A stretch of 64,000 bases of DNA from Chryseobacterium sp. OSA05B (GCF_019970065.1 NZ_JAHXYH010000003.1:558001-622000); one strand, 5' to 3'; counted from the stretch's first letter, positions 8,108-17,112 are shown. A program made the numbers and translations. The notes: generated from the letters alone by a model not told the origin.

Positions 8108-11100
8108 ATGGCGGCATATATTCTTGAAAATACAAGCTTCACTACCCTTTCTGTTTACGATCTTCTGAAGCACACCTCCGGCAGCGCATTTCTGGAGATC
8201 AGAGATTTCCACGGAATCTATCCTACTGCTATTGAAAACAACAATGGAATTTTCACGAAAAGAGCTCCGCTACAGGATTTTCCGGATGTTTCCGTAAGCC
8301 AGATCGGGAGTTCCATCGTAAGTACCTGCACCTGCAGTCATCCCAAAGACAAACTTTGTGAACATCAGACAGAAATTATCCACTGTATTATAGAAGAAAA
8401 AAATTTCAGAACTTTTTTTGACCCGTACCTTCGTAAAAAACTGTTCATTGCCAAAGCTAAAAGTTACGGCCTGGAAAATGAACCTGATCTCGATATCTAT
8501 TTCGAACTGCACTATGCCGACGGTAAAATTGAAGTACAGCCTAAGATCAAAGAAATGCTATCCATCGATGAAGACGTTTTTAAACAACAGCTTATTCCAC
8601 AGCGCTCTTCTGTGATTGAGGACCTTGCTTTGCAGGAAAATGGAAAAAGAAAAATACTGGTCATCGGCAGGCACCGTTATTACAGTCATCTGAACTTTTC
8701 ACTGATGGAGTCCGAGACTACACAGATGGGAAAGATTAAAAACCCAGTCAATCCGGTTGATGCCATGCAGCTCATATGGAAAGCAGAAGAACCGCATCAG
8801 ATTAAATTTTACACCGCTGTTTCAGCCTTCCAGAACAATTACAATGAGGAATATAATGCTGCAGAACTGGAAGCATTAAAACTGATTGTACAGAATCCGC
8901 TTGGGCTGGAAACGTATTATCATGACCGTGAACTTTCGGAAACCGTTTCGGCAAAATCTCTTGTGCCTGTACATCTTGAAGTTTTAAAGGCAGAATTAAA
9001 ACTTAGTGTGTTCAAAAAAGAACCTTTCTATGAAGTGACCGGGGAACTTGAATTCAATGATATTTCTATTCCCTTCAAAAATGTCACGATCAGGAATGAA
9101 TATTTTGTGTACAGCAGGAATACCTTTAGCTTTGTAGACGATCCTGATATGCTGAGGGTCCTGAAGTTTTTTAAAGCCAATAACGAAATCCTGCTTGTTC
9201 ATGCTTCAAAATATGAAGCATTTATGCAGAACATTCTTAGTTCACTTGAAAAGCGTATTCATATTAATTATAGCTACATACAGCCTGCAACTCCGGTACA
9301 GCTTGAAGAAAAACCACACCGGAATGAGAGGATCATTTATCTTCGTCAGCAGGGAAATTATATTGCCGTCACTCCGGTCATGAAATATGGTCAGGCCGAA
9401 GTTCCTGTGTATTCCAGAAAGCAGCTTTTCGGGACGGATCAGAACGGGAATGTATTTAAAATCAACAGAAGTGATGCCGAAGAAGCCCGCTTTACTTCGC
9501 TCATCATGAAACAGCATCCGGACTTTGAGGGACAAATGGACGGCTATGATTATTTTTATCTGCACAAGGATAAATTTTTGGATGAAGATTGGTTTCTGCA
9601 TGCCTTTGAAACCTGGAGAAATGAAGGGGTTATTATCCTGGGGTTCAATGAACTCAAAAACAATAAGCTTAATTCGCACAAAGCGAAAATCAATATTCAG
9701 ATCACCAGCGGCCTGGATTGGTTCAATGCCAAACTGAAAGTAAGTTTCGGACAGAAAGATGCCGCTTTGAAACAGCTTCACCGCGCTATTCGGAACAGAA
9801 GCAAATTTGTACAGCTTGATGATGGCACACTTGGCCTGCTTCCTGAAGAATGGATTGACAAGATGAATGAGTTTTTCAGAATTGGGGAAATTGATTGTGA
9901 AGATCTTAAAATTCCGAAAATCAGTTTTACTGAGATCTCTTCTCTGTTTGAGAAAGAGGTTTTAAGTAAGGAAATCCAGGAGGAACTGACATCTTACTCG
10001 CTTCAGTTCTCGTCTGTCAAGAACATTCCACAAGTCATTGTTCCCAAAGGATTAAATGCCACTTTAAGAGACTATCAGCACGATGGATTAAACTGGCTGG
10101 ACTTTCTGGACGGTTTCAATTTCGGAGGCTGTCTGGCGGATGATATGGGATTAGGAAAAACGCTTCAGGTAATTGCATTTATCCTGTCTCAAAGGGAAAA
10201 ACACGGACATACGACCAATCTTGTGGTCGTACCAACTTCCCTGCTCTTCAACTGGCAGGAAGAAATCAATAAGTTTGCACCCTCTGTAAAAGTGATGACG
10301 CATTATGGAGCAGACCGGTTAAAAGCATCGGAACATATGGCTGAGTATGAAGTAGTGCTTACCAGCTATGGAATGCTTCTTTCAGATATCCGTTTCCTGA
10401 AAAATTTCCGCTTCAATTATGTTTTCCTCGATGAATCACAGACGATTAAAAACCCAAATTCGGAACGATATAAAGCAGCACGCCTCCTGCAGTCGAGAAA
10501 CAGAATCGTTCTTACCGGTACACCTATTGAAAACAATACGTTTGATCTTTACAGCCAACTTTCTTTTGCCTGTCCGGGGCTTTTGGGAAGCAAGCAGTAT
10601 TTCAAAGATATTTACGCTATTCCTATCGATAAATTTGAATACGGAAAACGGGCTCAGGAACTTCAGGACAAAATAAGACCTTTCATTCTCCGCAGAACGA
10701 AGAAACAGGTGGCCAAAGAGCTTCCTGAAAAAACCGAAATGATGATCTATTGCGAAATGGATGCTGAACAGCGAAAGATTTATGATGCCTATGAAAAAGA
10801 ACTTCGCGAATTTATCGCCGCCAATGATGATGACGATCTTAATACAAACAGCATGCACGTTCTGACGGGATTAACGAGGCTCAGACAGATCTGTAATTCT
10901 CCTTTACTTTTAAAAGAAGGATACTCCGGTGAACATGCCGTGAAAATAGAAATACTGATGGAACAGATCCAAAGTAAATCTAAGGATCATAAAATATTAG
11001 TCTTCTCACAATTTGTAGAGATGCTGGATTTACTTAAAGCAGAACTTGAACATAAAAAAATACCGTTTGAATACCTTACCGGACAGACCAAGAACAGAGG

Positions 11101-11452
11101 CAAAGCCGTTAATAATTTCCAGGAAAATGAAGAGATCCGCGTATTTCTGATCAGTTTAAAAGCCGGCGGTGTGGGCCTAAATCTTACGCAGGCAGATTAT
11201 ATTTATCTGGTGGATCCGTGGTGGAATCCAGCAGCGGAAAACCAGGCGATTGACCGAAGTTACCGTATTGGTCAGACAAAAAACGTGATCGCTGTCCGTT
11301 TGATCTGTTCGAATACCGTAGAAGAGAAAATCTTAAGTCTTCAGAAAAAGAAGAATGAACTGGCTCAAAACCTGCTCCAGACTGATGGAATGGGTATCCA
11401 GAAGCTTTCAAAGCATGATTTACTGGAAATACTGGATTCGGGACCGTTATAG
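8108..11452 (+). CDS. SNF2-family helicase with SWIM zinc finger
   Basis: A 1114-residue DEAD/DEAH-type Swi2/Snf2 ATPase. An N-terminal SWIM finger is seen (Cys74, Cys76, Cys84, His86; CxCx7CxH). A long middle region precedes the motor: Walker A DDMGLGKT at about 678-685, DESQ box at 775-778, LTGTPIEN, and the C-terminal helicase half ending with GGVGLNLTQAD and ENQAIDRSYRIGQ. Bacterial relatives are double-strand DNA translocases thought to remodel protein-DNA or RNA polymerase complexes; the cellular role here is unknown. Stands alone on the plus strand. Confidence 0.92.
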   Translation: MAAYILENTSFTTLSVYDLLKHTSGSAFLEIRDFHGIYPTAIENNNGIFTKRAPLQDFPDVSVSQIGSSIVSTCTCSHPKDKLCEHQTEIIHCIIEEKNFRTFFDPYLRKKLFIAKAKSYGLENEPDLDIYFELHYADGKIEVQPKIKEMLSIDEDVFKQQLIPQRSSVIEDLALQENGKRKILVIGRHRYYSHLNFSLMESETTQMGKIKNPVNPVDAMQLIWKAEEPHQIKFYTAVSAFQNNYNEEYNAAELEALKLIVQNPLGLETYYHDRELSETVSAKSLVPVHLEVLKAELKLSVFKKEPFYEVTGELEFNDISIPFKNVTIRNEYFVYSRNTFSFVDDPDMLRVLKFFKANNEILLVHASKYEAFMQNILSSLEKRIHINYSYIQPATPVQLEEKPHRNERIIYLRQQGNYIAVTPVMKYGQAEVPVYSRKQLFGTDQNGNVFKINRSDAEEARFTSLIMKQHPDFEGQMDGYDYFYLHKDKFLDEDWFLHAFETWRNEGVIILGFNELKNNKLNSHKAKINIQITSGLDWFNAKLKVSFGQKDAALKQLHRAIRNRSKFVQLDDGTLGLLPEEWIDKMNEFFRIGEIDCEDLKIPKISFTEISSLFEKEVLSKEIQEELTSYSLQFSSVKNIPQVIVPKGLNATLRDYQHDGLNWLDFLDGFNFGGCLADDMGLGKTLQVIAFILSQREKHGHTTNLVVVPTSLLFNWQEEINKFAPSVKVMTHYGADRLKASEHMAEYEVVLTSYGMLLSDIRFLKNFRFNYVFLDESQTIKNPNSERYKAARLLQSRNRIVLTGTPIENNTFDLYSQLSFACPGLLGSKQYFKDIYAIPIDKFEYGKRAQELQDKIRPFILRRTKKQVAKELPEKTEMMIYCEMDAEQRKIYDAYEKELREFIAANDDDDLNTNSMHVLTGLTRLRQICNSPLLLKEGYSGEHAVKIEILMEQIQSKSKDHKILVFSQFVEMLDLLKAELEHKKIPFEYLTGQTKNRGKAVNNFQENEEIRVFLISLKAGGVGLNLTQADYIYLVDPWWNPAAENQAIDRSYRIGQTKNVIAVRLICSNTVEEKILSLQKKKNELAQNLLQTDGMGIQKLSKHDLLEILDSGPL

Positions 11453-11453
11453 A

Positions 11454-11487
11454 GGTTTCGGGCGGGCCGGATGGCCCGCCCGAAACC
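11454..11487 (+). terminator. GC-rich hairpin directly after the helicase stop
   Basis: Fifteen-base perfect arms (11454-11468 and 11473-11487) around a GGAT loop begin two bases after the stop codon. There is no T-tract on either side, so it is not a textbook intrinsic terminator; it may stabilise the 3' end. Its GTTTCGGGCGG half recurs in the hairpin at 60507. Confidence 0.6.
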
Positions 11488-11574
11488 CTCCTCAATTATG
11501 TATTAAAATTCTTAATCAATTTCATTCTCACATTAACTTCTCATACATTTTAATGATTTCTTACAAAAAAGAAA

Positions 11575-11596
11575 ACCGGCAGATAGGTCTGCCGGT
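11575..11596 (-). terminator. Terminator of the GEVED/T9SS gene
   Basis: Arms ACCGGCAGA (11575-11583) and TCTGCCGGT (11588-11596) with a 4-base loop, followed on the minus strand by TTTTCTTTTTT. Confidence 0.8.
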
Positions 11597-11640
11597 CTAA
11601 AAAAACAAAAATTGATATGGATATGATTAGATAAGTGTTT

Positions 11641-12435
11641 CTATTGTTTAATGATCTTTTCAGTGATGCTTTTTTTATCTCTGGTGTAGAGCTTAATCAG
11701 ATAAGTTCCGGAAGCAAGGCCGTTCATATTGACAACACCGGAGGTCCCTTCTGTAAGTTTCTGCCCTGCTAAGTTATACACTTCGTATTTTTCTAGCCCT
11801 TCTTCAGTTTTCACCGTTACTGAGTCTGATGTAGGATTAGGATATACCCGTACGGAAGATTTTTTAGTTACTTCAGAGGTTGCCAGATTGGAAGCCAGTA
11901 TATTTAATGTATAATCTTCAAACTGCCCCGCTCGTAAACCTGTATCACACGCCGTATTGATTGAATTCGCTGCATTGGGATTCGAATAAGCTGCTGTATT
12001 CGTGTTTTTAAGTACTCTCATTCTTGTAGTTCCTGATGTTATATTGGCAGGAATGGCAATCGTACCAGTAATTGTCATGGCATTAAAAGGATTGGCTGCA
12101 CCAAGTCTTCCGATAGTAAAGCTTTCTCCCGCATCATCGAAATTACCGTTCCTGTTGAAATCAATATAAACCACAACATCACTCGGGAAAGTACTGGAAG
12201 GGCCTTTTACAGAGATCTGGTAACTGTTCCCAGCCTGAATATCCGTAGACACCGAAGTAAAATCTTCATAAACCTGTGTAGTGCCGGTTTGAGAAGGTGA
12301 CGTATTATTGATATTTCCAAAACTAACGTTGGTGATCATATTGCTGTCTGATCCATACTGAAATGCCGGAGTACAATACTGCGCATTCATCATCATACAG
12401 AATACTGCGGCAGAAAGAGTAGATAATTTCTTCAT
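11641..12435 (-). CDS. Secreted GEVED-domain protein with T9SS sorting domain
   Basis: A 264-residue protein. A signal peptide (about 1-18) is followed by a GEVED-type beta domain (about 25-175; VYIDFNRNGNFDDAGESF and the closing GQFEDYTLNI) and a T9SS type A sorting domain (about 190-264; VYPNPTSDSV, GTYLIKLYT, terminal EKIIKQ). GEVED domains occur in surface proteins and peptidases, but no catalytic domain is present, so this is probably a small surface or released adhesin/binding protein. Its promoter region carries a GACAAATGTC palindrome shared with the Crp/Fnr gene at 45810. Confidence 0.87.
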   Translation of the reverse strand: MKKLSTLSAAVFCMMMNAQYCTPAFQYGSDSNMITNVSFGNINNTSPSQTGTTQVYEDFTSVSTDIQAGNSYQISVKGPSSTFPSDVVVYIDFNRNGNFDDAGESFTIGRLGAANPFNAMTITGTIAIPANITSGTTRMRVLKNTNTAAYSNPNAANSINTACDTGLRAGQFEDYTLNILASNLATSEVTKKSSVRVYPNPTSDSVTVKTEEGLEKYEVYNLAGQKLTEGTSGVVNMNGLASGTYLIKLYTRDKKSITEKIIKQ

Positions 12436-12457
12436 TTATTCCTTTATTTTGTTGAGA

Positions 12458-12465
12458 CAAATTTA
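12458..12465 (-). promoter_or_regulatory. Promoter -7 box of the GEVED/T9SS gene
   Basis: Minus strand TAAATTTG matches TAnnTTTG and lies 23 bases before the ATG. Confidence 0.5.
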
Positions 12466-12499
12466 TATTTATTTAGAATCAATAAAAATAAGAAACGAA

Positions 12500-12511
12500 T
12501 GACATTTGTCA
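12500..12511. promoter_or_regulatory. Putative Crp/Fnr-type operator
   Basis: TGACATTTGTCA is an inverted repeat (TGACA-TT-TGTCA). Its reverse complement shares the ten-base core GACAAATGTC with the palindrome at 46388-46399. It sits roughly 50 bases upstream of the predicted transcription start, a usual activator position. Confidence 0.45.
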
Positions 12512-12643
12512 CCTTTTCCGGAATAATTCAAAAATAAGGAAGATAAAATAGATTAATCCGTTGAAAATCTAATAATTATAGCAATCAGCAAAGAAATGAA
12601 ATTGCTTTTATAATTGAAATTGATAGTCGATTTGTGAAAATGA

Positions 12644-13144
12644 TTACGTTCTGGACAGCTGATCCAGCTTTTTAAGCAGTGTTGGTATTCTGTAAGCGCC
12701 GTGCATCTGCTCCACTTTAGGTATTATTTCATCTACATTTGCTCCCATTGCGGTAAGAAACAATGGAGTTTTGCTTTCTCCTCTTAAGACATTTCTTCTT
12801 TGGGAATCGAGAGCTGCAAATTCATTCTTTGCAATCCCAATGATCGGGTATTTCCGATCCAAAGCTTCATACAGATAGCCTCCCAATCCTATTTTACCAT
12901 CATTATCAAGGGTAACATAGCCGTCTACAATAATAAGATCGTCTTCTTTTAATTCGATTTTTTTCAGTAAACTCAGAATACAGGGCAATTCTCTTTTATA
13001 AAATGCACCGCTCTCATACGCAGAACCGATGTCTGTTTTTTCAATAAAAATTTCGGATTCATTTTCGGAAGTCCAGTCTTCAAATGCGATACACACCGTA
13101 TTCGCATAATCCTCATAATAATAAGTATCAAAAGCGTAAATCAT
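12644..13144 (-). CDS. Endonuclease V-like protein, compact form
   Basis: A 166-residue protein resembling the core of endonuclease V (Nfi), which cleaves near deoxyinosine. Visible correspondences are FDTYYY near the N-terminus (first acidic residue Asp6), YESGAFYKRELP (matching the YIPGFLSFRE motif with its Glu), and DLIIVDGYVTLDNDGKIGLG (matching LLVDGHG...RRLGLA) followed by PIIGIAKN. The HPRR part of the family motif is altered and the protein is about 60 residues shorter than E. coli Nfi, so activity is uncertain. Last gene of a GNAT-VOC-EndoV operon. Confidence 0.7.
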   Translation of the reverse strand: MIYAFDTYYYEDYANTVCIAFEDWTSENESEIFIEKTDIGSAYESGAFYKRELPCILSLLKKIELKEDDLIIVDGYVTLDNDGKIGLGGYLYEALDRKYPIIGIAKNEFAALDSQRRNVLRGESKTPLFLTAMGANVDEIIPKVEQMHGAYRIPTLLKKLDQLSRT

Positions 13145-13159
13145 ATTTCCTTTTCGTCA

Positions 13160-13522
13160 TTAAAAAAATTCACCAAAATGCCACAAAATCCCGGACGGAT
13201 CATGTACAAAGCATTCCTTTCCCCACTCCATTGTTCGTACAGGGGCAAGTTTCACACCCTCATATTTTTCGGTAAGATTCAAAGTCAGAATCTCTTTCCA
13301 AAACTCGTCTGTATTCTCCACTTCCATAAAGATCATCATATTGTCTATCCAGTCTTTAGCATAATAATCCTGAAGGTAGAAACCTGTTTCCTGTCTTTTA
13401 AATAAGGATAATTTAGGCTCAAGAATTACTTCTTCAAATCCTAAATCCCTGTAAAAACTTCTGCTAATTTCAAAATTTTCAGCCCCGATAAAGGGTCTTA
13501 TAGATTTTACGCCCTGTGTCAT
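13160..13522 (-). CDS. VOC/glyoxalase-bleomycin resistance family protein
   Basis: A 120-residue protein with the paired beta-alpha-beta-beta-beta pattern of the vicinal oxygen chelate superfamily (IRPFIGAENFEISRSFYRDLGFEE at the start; CFVHDPSGILWHFGEF at the end). Members bind metals, glyoxals or drugs such as bleomycin; the ligand here is unknown. Its start overlaps the stop of the upstream GNAT gene by four bases (ATGA), and its stop is 15 bases from the endonuclease V-like gene, indicating one transcript. Confidence 0.85.
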   Translation of the reverse strand: MTQGVKSIRPFIGAENFEISRSFYRDLGFEEVILEPKLSLFKRQETGFYLQDYYAKDWIDNMMIFMEVENTDEFWKEILTLNLTEKYEGVKLAPVRTMEWGKECFVHDPSGILWHFGEFF

Positions 13523-13965
13523 GATCTTTTGTTTTTCCAGTTATTAAAAGTCATCTCAAACTTGATTTCTTTTCCATGAGCTCCTGCTTCCTTCCATCCG
13601 GACTTTCTGTAGAATGTTTCAGCTCTTGTTCCCGGTGCAGTGCCAAGCCAGACACTCTTCTGAGTCTGTTCAAAGTACCAGTCGAGCATGATATCATGAA
13701 GTTGTCTTCCAATGCCCAGATTTTCAAAATCAGGATCCAGAAAAAGTGCCCAGATATTATATTCTTTCAGGTCTACAATGGAGAAACCGACAATTTTGGA
13801 TTCGATTTCACATACCCAACCTTTTCCTCTTTCGAATAGAAATTCTTTACAATGTGCATCTGTAACCAGTGCGGGATCAGAGAGCATATTCTCTTTGACG
13901 GAGTTTCTTACGATCTGGATTTGTGGGATGTCTTCCGGTCTGGCTTCACGGATTGCTGTTTTCAT
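13519..13965 (-). CDS. GNAT family N-acetyltransferase
   Basis: A 148-residue GNAT protein. The fold signature includes IREARPEDIPQIQIVRNSV at the N-terminus and the acetyl-CoA loop region FLDPDFENLGIGRQLHDIMLDW (the Q/RxxGxG/A-like segment is NLGIGR). The ATG at 13965 is chosen because a longer upstream frame (to 14109) adds 48 residues without homology to the fold. It overlaps the VOC gene by four bases. The acceptor substrate is not predictable. Confidence 0.85.
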   Translation of the reverse strand: MKTAIREARPEDIPQIQIVRNSVKENMLSDPALVTDAHCKEFLFERGKGWVCEIESKIVGFSIVDLKEYNIWALFLDPDFENLGIGRQLHDIMLDWYFEQTQKSVWLGTAPGTRAETFYRKSGWKEAGAHGKEIKFEMTFNNWKNKRS

Positions 13966-14278
13966 TTGAATTTGAATTAAAACGCATGATGAGTTTATTA
14001 CAATTTGGGTTAAATCCCAATGGTTGTGGTTCTTTTTATAAAACGGGCTAAAGTCCGTTCCTATTGAATGTATATTTGGAGATATTTGTTGGTCAACGCA
14101 AAGGCGCAATTGTTTAATATATATTACCGTTTATAAGCCGTAATGATTTATCTCCGATAAAATTGGATTTCTAAAAAGCATATACTAAAATCCATAAATC
14201 ATCTGATTTAATATATTTTAGAACTTGTTACTTAAAGCAATTTCCTCCTGCATCTTTGCGCTGATCCAACACAATATT
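13966..14278. repeat. Intergenic region with dispersed-repeat-like segments
   Basis: About 313 bases without a gene. It contains ACGGGCTAAAGTCCGT (near 14043-14058), a short wobble hairpin followed by TCCTATTGA, and a CGCAAAGGCGCAA segment near 14097-14109. Both resemble interspersed sequences I associate with Chryseobacterium intergenic regions, but no second copy of either is in this window. Confidence 0.4.
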
Positions 14279-15322
14279 TTATTTCTTATCTACTACAATT
14301 CTTTCTGCCCTGTTGGCAATTTCCCAGGCTGTAGCAAAAACGAGCTGTGCTCTTTTCTCAAGCAAAGGATAATCAATTTTCTCAGGATCATCTGTTGGCT
14401 TGTGGTAGTCTTCATGGATGCCATCGAAGAAAAAGGCTACCGGGACATTGTTTTTAGCAAAATTATAGTGGTCTGAACGGTAGTAAAGTTGTTCAGGATC
14501 TGCCGGATCATCGTATTTGTAGTTGAGTTCTAAATTATTCGTTTTCTTGTTCGCAGCCTCATTAATCACTTTAAGCTGAGAACTCAACATTTCCGAACCA
14601 ATCACATAAACATACTGCTTTCCTCTGTTTTCAGCATCGTCACGGCCTATCATGTCAATATTCAAATCAACGACTGTATTGGCAAGTGGGAATACAGGAT
14701 TGCTGGTGTAGAATTCCGACCCGAACAGACCATGTTCCTCTCCTGTTACATGAAGGAACAGAATTGATCTTTTTGGTCCTTTTCCGGCCTTTTTAGCTTC
14801 CTGGAAAGCTTTTGCAATCTGCATCACAGCAACCGTACCGCTGCCATCATCATCCGCTCCGTTGTATACTACTCCATTTTTGGTTCCTACATGGTCATAA
14901 TGCGCTGAAATCACTACTATTTCCTCAGGTTTTTCGCTTCCTTCTATAAAGGCCAGAATGTTTTCAGAATCAGGGAGATTTCCACCACCTCTTTTTTTCA
15001 TAAATTCAGCAGGAACCTTCTGATAATAGGAGCCCAATGCCTTTGGAGGATTAATTCCCAAGCTTTTATAATAATTAATCATATACTCACCCGCCTTCTT
15101 TTGCCCGGGACTTCCTGTATCTCTGCCTTCCATTTCATCAGAAGAGATTACATATAAGTTTTTCTTTAATTCATCAGCTTTAATGGTCTTATAAGCAGAC
15201 TGAAAGGCTTTATCTTCTTTAGCTACAGAAGTAGACTGTGCCGAGGCTCCTTCAGAAATTTTCGCTGTTCCGCAACTGACTACAACAGCCAGACCCAACA
15301 ACGGGATAAGTATTTTTTTCAT
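14279..15322 (-). CDS. M28 family metallopeptidase lipoprotein
   Basis: A 347-residue zinc aminopeptidase-type protein. An N-terminal lipoprotein signal with VVSC lipobox (Cys17) places it at the envelope. The dizinc centre of the M28 family is visible: HYDHVG (His141), GADDDGSG (Asp157/158), EEHG (Glu195/196), NIDMIGRD (Asp223), and a C-terminal RSDHYNF histidine. A role in extracytoplasmic peptide turnover is inferred. Single gene with no clear terminator. Confidence 0.92.
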   Translation of the reverse strand: MKKILIPLLGLAVVVSCGTAKISEGASAQSTSVAKEDKAFQSAYKTIKADELKKNLYVISSDEMEGRDTGSPGQKKAGEYMINYYKSLGINPPKALGSYYQKVPAEFMKKRGGGNLPDSENILAFIEGSEKPEEIVVISAHYDHVGTKNGVVYNGADDDGSGTVAVMQIAKAFQEAKKAGKGPKRSILFLHVTGEEHGLFGSEFYTSNPVFPLANTVVDLNIDMIGRDDAENRGKQYVYVIGSEMLSSQLKVINEAANKKTNNLELNYKYDDPADPEQLYYRSDHYNFAKNNVPVAFFFDGIHEDYHKPTDDPEKIDYPLLEKRAQLVFATAWEIANRAERIVVDKK

Positions 15323-15403
15323 ATGATAATAATTTTCTTAAAAATAACAAATTTTTATTGAACCCCAAGCGCTATATAACGACGGTTCATATCTATTGAT
15401 TGT

Positions 15404-15660
15404 CTAGGTCTTCATTTTTTCACAATTCTGTTCTGCGGTTTTCAAAATTTTAATCAGTACTTTTAGTTCATCTCTGCTGAATTCATTTAAACTCTGGTTA
15501 TACAGTGTGAAAGGTATTTTTATGTAGTTGATCCAGCTTTCAGCTTCTCATTGTAAATTCCTCAAAATGTCGTTAATGGATTTTTAATAACCGGAGGAGA
15601 AGTTTGTGCACTTACCAGAAGGCAGAAACCAAAAGAAAATAAAAGAATACTCTTTTTCAT
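15404..15660 (-). pseudogene. Broken small secreted-protein gene
   Basis: An ATG at 15660 opens a clear signal peptide (MKKSILLFSFGFCLLVSAQ) and continues TSPPVIKNPLTTF before a stop. From about 15575 a second frame carries on with NDILRNLQ, a TGA at 15550-15548, then EAESWINYIKIPFTLYNQ and a lysine-rich helical tail to a TAG at 15406-15404. One frameshift and one in-frame stop therefore interrupt an otherwise coherent protein of about 85 residues. The function of the intact form is unknown. The alternative is that the 32-codon first frame is a short secreted peptide and the rest is chance. Confidence 0.6.
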
Positions 15661-15803
15661 TTGCAATATCGCTCGTTTAAAATCTAATGGCGGTAAAGAT
15701 AGAAAAATCAAGATTTCCTAAAGCAAAAACATAGCAGAAATAAAGATTCAATAAAGAAAACAATATATTTTTATGATTTAATTTAACGAATGTCTATTTT
15801 TCT

Positions 15804-15811
15804 TATATTTG
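15804..15811 (+). promoter_or_regulatory. Promoter -7 box of the aminotransferase gene
   Basis: TATATTTG matches TAnnTTTG and ends 17 bases before the ATG at 15829. Confidence 0.5.
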
Positions 15812-15828
15812 ACATAAATGCAAAATAG

Positions 15829-16968
15829 ATGGAAAGAATTTACGGATTCACACATTATTCGTTTTTTACGGAAATGTCTGAGCTCGCATCCAGAAACAAC
15901 AGCTTCGACCTTTCTTTAGGGCTTCCCGATTTTGATATCGATAGCCGACTGAAATCGTTCCTGAAAGAAGCAGCAGATCATCAATGCCATCAATATGAGC
16001 CGCTTTCAGGAAGTCCTTTGCTTATCAACAATATTATTGCATTCAATACTGCCAGAGTGAACAGTATTTACCTTAAGGAAAATGAGGTCACCATCATTCC
16101 CTGTGCCACTTTTGCTTTACATACGGCACTTAAATCTATTTTAAATCGGGGAGATGAAGTAATTATTATTCAGCCTTCCTATTACACCTATGGCCCTTCT
16201 GTGGTCTTAAACGATGGTGTTCCTGTCTATTATGATCTTGATCAAGATTTCACCATTAACTGGGAAAAGTTTCAACAATGCATTTCCGAAAAAACAAAGG
16301 CGGTTATCGTTAATTCGCCTCAAAATCCAACAGGCACAATCTGGAAACAAAGCGACTGGAACCAACTGTATGAATTGATCAGACATCAGGAAATCTATCT
16401 CATTTCGGAAGAAATCTATGACACCTATTGCTACGACGGAGTTGAACATTACAGTTCTTTTCTTCATCCGGGATTGAAAAACAGGACTTTCTGTATTTTT
16501 TCTTTTGGGAAAATGTTTCATACTTCCGGCTGGAAAGTCAGCTACCTGCTTGCTTCCGAAGATCTGACAGCAAAATTCAGATGTCATCAACAGTATATTT
16601 CATACAGTGCCAATGCACCTGCTCAGTATGCTCTTGCGAAATATCTTGAAGTATTTGATTCTTCGGAAAACCGCAGGATTATGCAGGGAAAAAGGGATAT
16701 TTTTAATGAGATGATTGCCCTTACGCCCTTGGAAGCCACAAAAAAAGCTGAAGGAAGTGTTTTTCAGGTGGTTAATTTCAGGAATGTCTCCCAAACAATG
16801 ACGGATGTAGAATTTTCGAAATGGCTGACCGTAGAGAAAAAAACGGCGTGTCTGCCGCTTTCTGCTTTCTATCATTCACGACAGAACTCGGATTACATCC
16901 GGTTCAGTTTCGCGAAAAAAGATGACGTCATTATTCAGGCATTGGAGTATTTGCAAAAGCATCTTTAA
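15829..16968 (+). CDS. PLP-dependent aminotransferase, methionine aminotransferase-like
   Basis: A 379-residue fold-type I class I/II aminotransferase. Recognisable elements are NSPQNPTG, the ISEEIYDTYCYD aspartate/tyrosine segment, the PLP lysine Lys228 in SFGKMFHTSGWK, and the C-terminal arginine in YIRFSFAK that binds the substrate carboxylate. The GKMFHTSGWKVSY environment resembles YbdL-type methionine aminotransferases, which act at the end of the methionine salvage pathway. Substrate preference is inferred. Monocistronic. Confidence 0.88.
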   Translation: MERIYGFTHYSFFTEMSELASRNNSFDLSLGLPDFDIDSRLKSFLKEAADHQCHQYEPLSGSPLLINNIIAFNTARVNSIYLKENEVTIIPCATFALHTALKSILNRGDEVIIIQPSYYTYGPSVVLNDGVPVYYDLDQDFTINWEKFQQCISEKTKAVIVNSPQNPTGTIWKQSDWNQLYELIRHQEIYLISEEIYDTYCYDGVEHYSSFLHPGLKNRTFCIFSFGKMFHTSGWKVSYLLASEDLTAKFRCHQQYISYSANAPAQYALAKYLEVFDSSENRRIMQGKRDIFNEMIALTPLEATKKAEGSVFQVVNFRNVSQTMTDVEFSKWLTVEKKTACLPLSAFYHSRQNSDYIRFSFAKKDDVIIQALEYLQKHL

Positions 16969-16982
16969 TAAATTACATTTTT

Positions 16983-17025
16983 TTAACCACTGATTTCACG
17001 GATTAACATGGATGATTGTGGTTAA
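16983..17025. repeat. Short inverted-repeat element TTAACCAC...GTGGTTAA
   Basis: Eight-base perfect arms (16983-16990, 17018-17025) enclose TGATTTCACGGATTAACATG-type sequence. A related GATTTTCACGGATGATGA segment occurs near 59172-59190. It lies 15 bases after the aminotransferase stop. Confidence 0.45.
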
Positions 17026-17059
17026 TTTTAATCTAACACTTAATATTGTTATCAATAAA

Positions 17060-17089
17060 AAAGCACCGTCTTATTCTAGACGGTGCTTT
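17060..17089 (-). terminator. Terminator of the membrane pyrophosphatase gene
   Basis: Arms AAAGCACCGTC and GACGGTGCTTT pair perfectly (17060-17070/17079-17089), with a T-run on the minus strand. It lies between two convergent genes and may serve both. Confidence 0.85.
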
Positions 17090-17112
17090 GTATATTTAAT
17101 TAATAATTGATT

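Noticed and set aside
13966..14109. N-terminal extension of the GNAT gene
   Set aside because: The extra 48 residues are unlike the GNAT fold and lie over repeat-like intergenic sequence; the ATG at 13965 fits the family.
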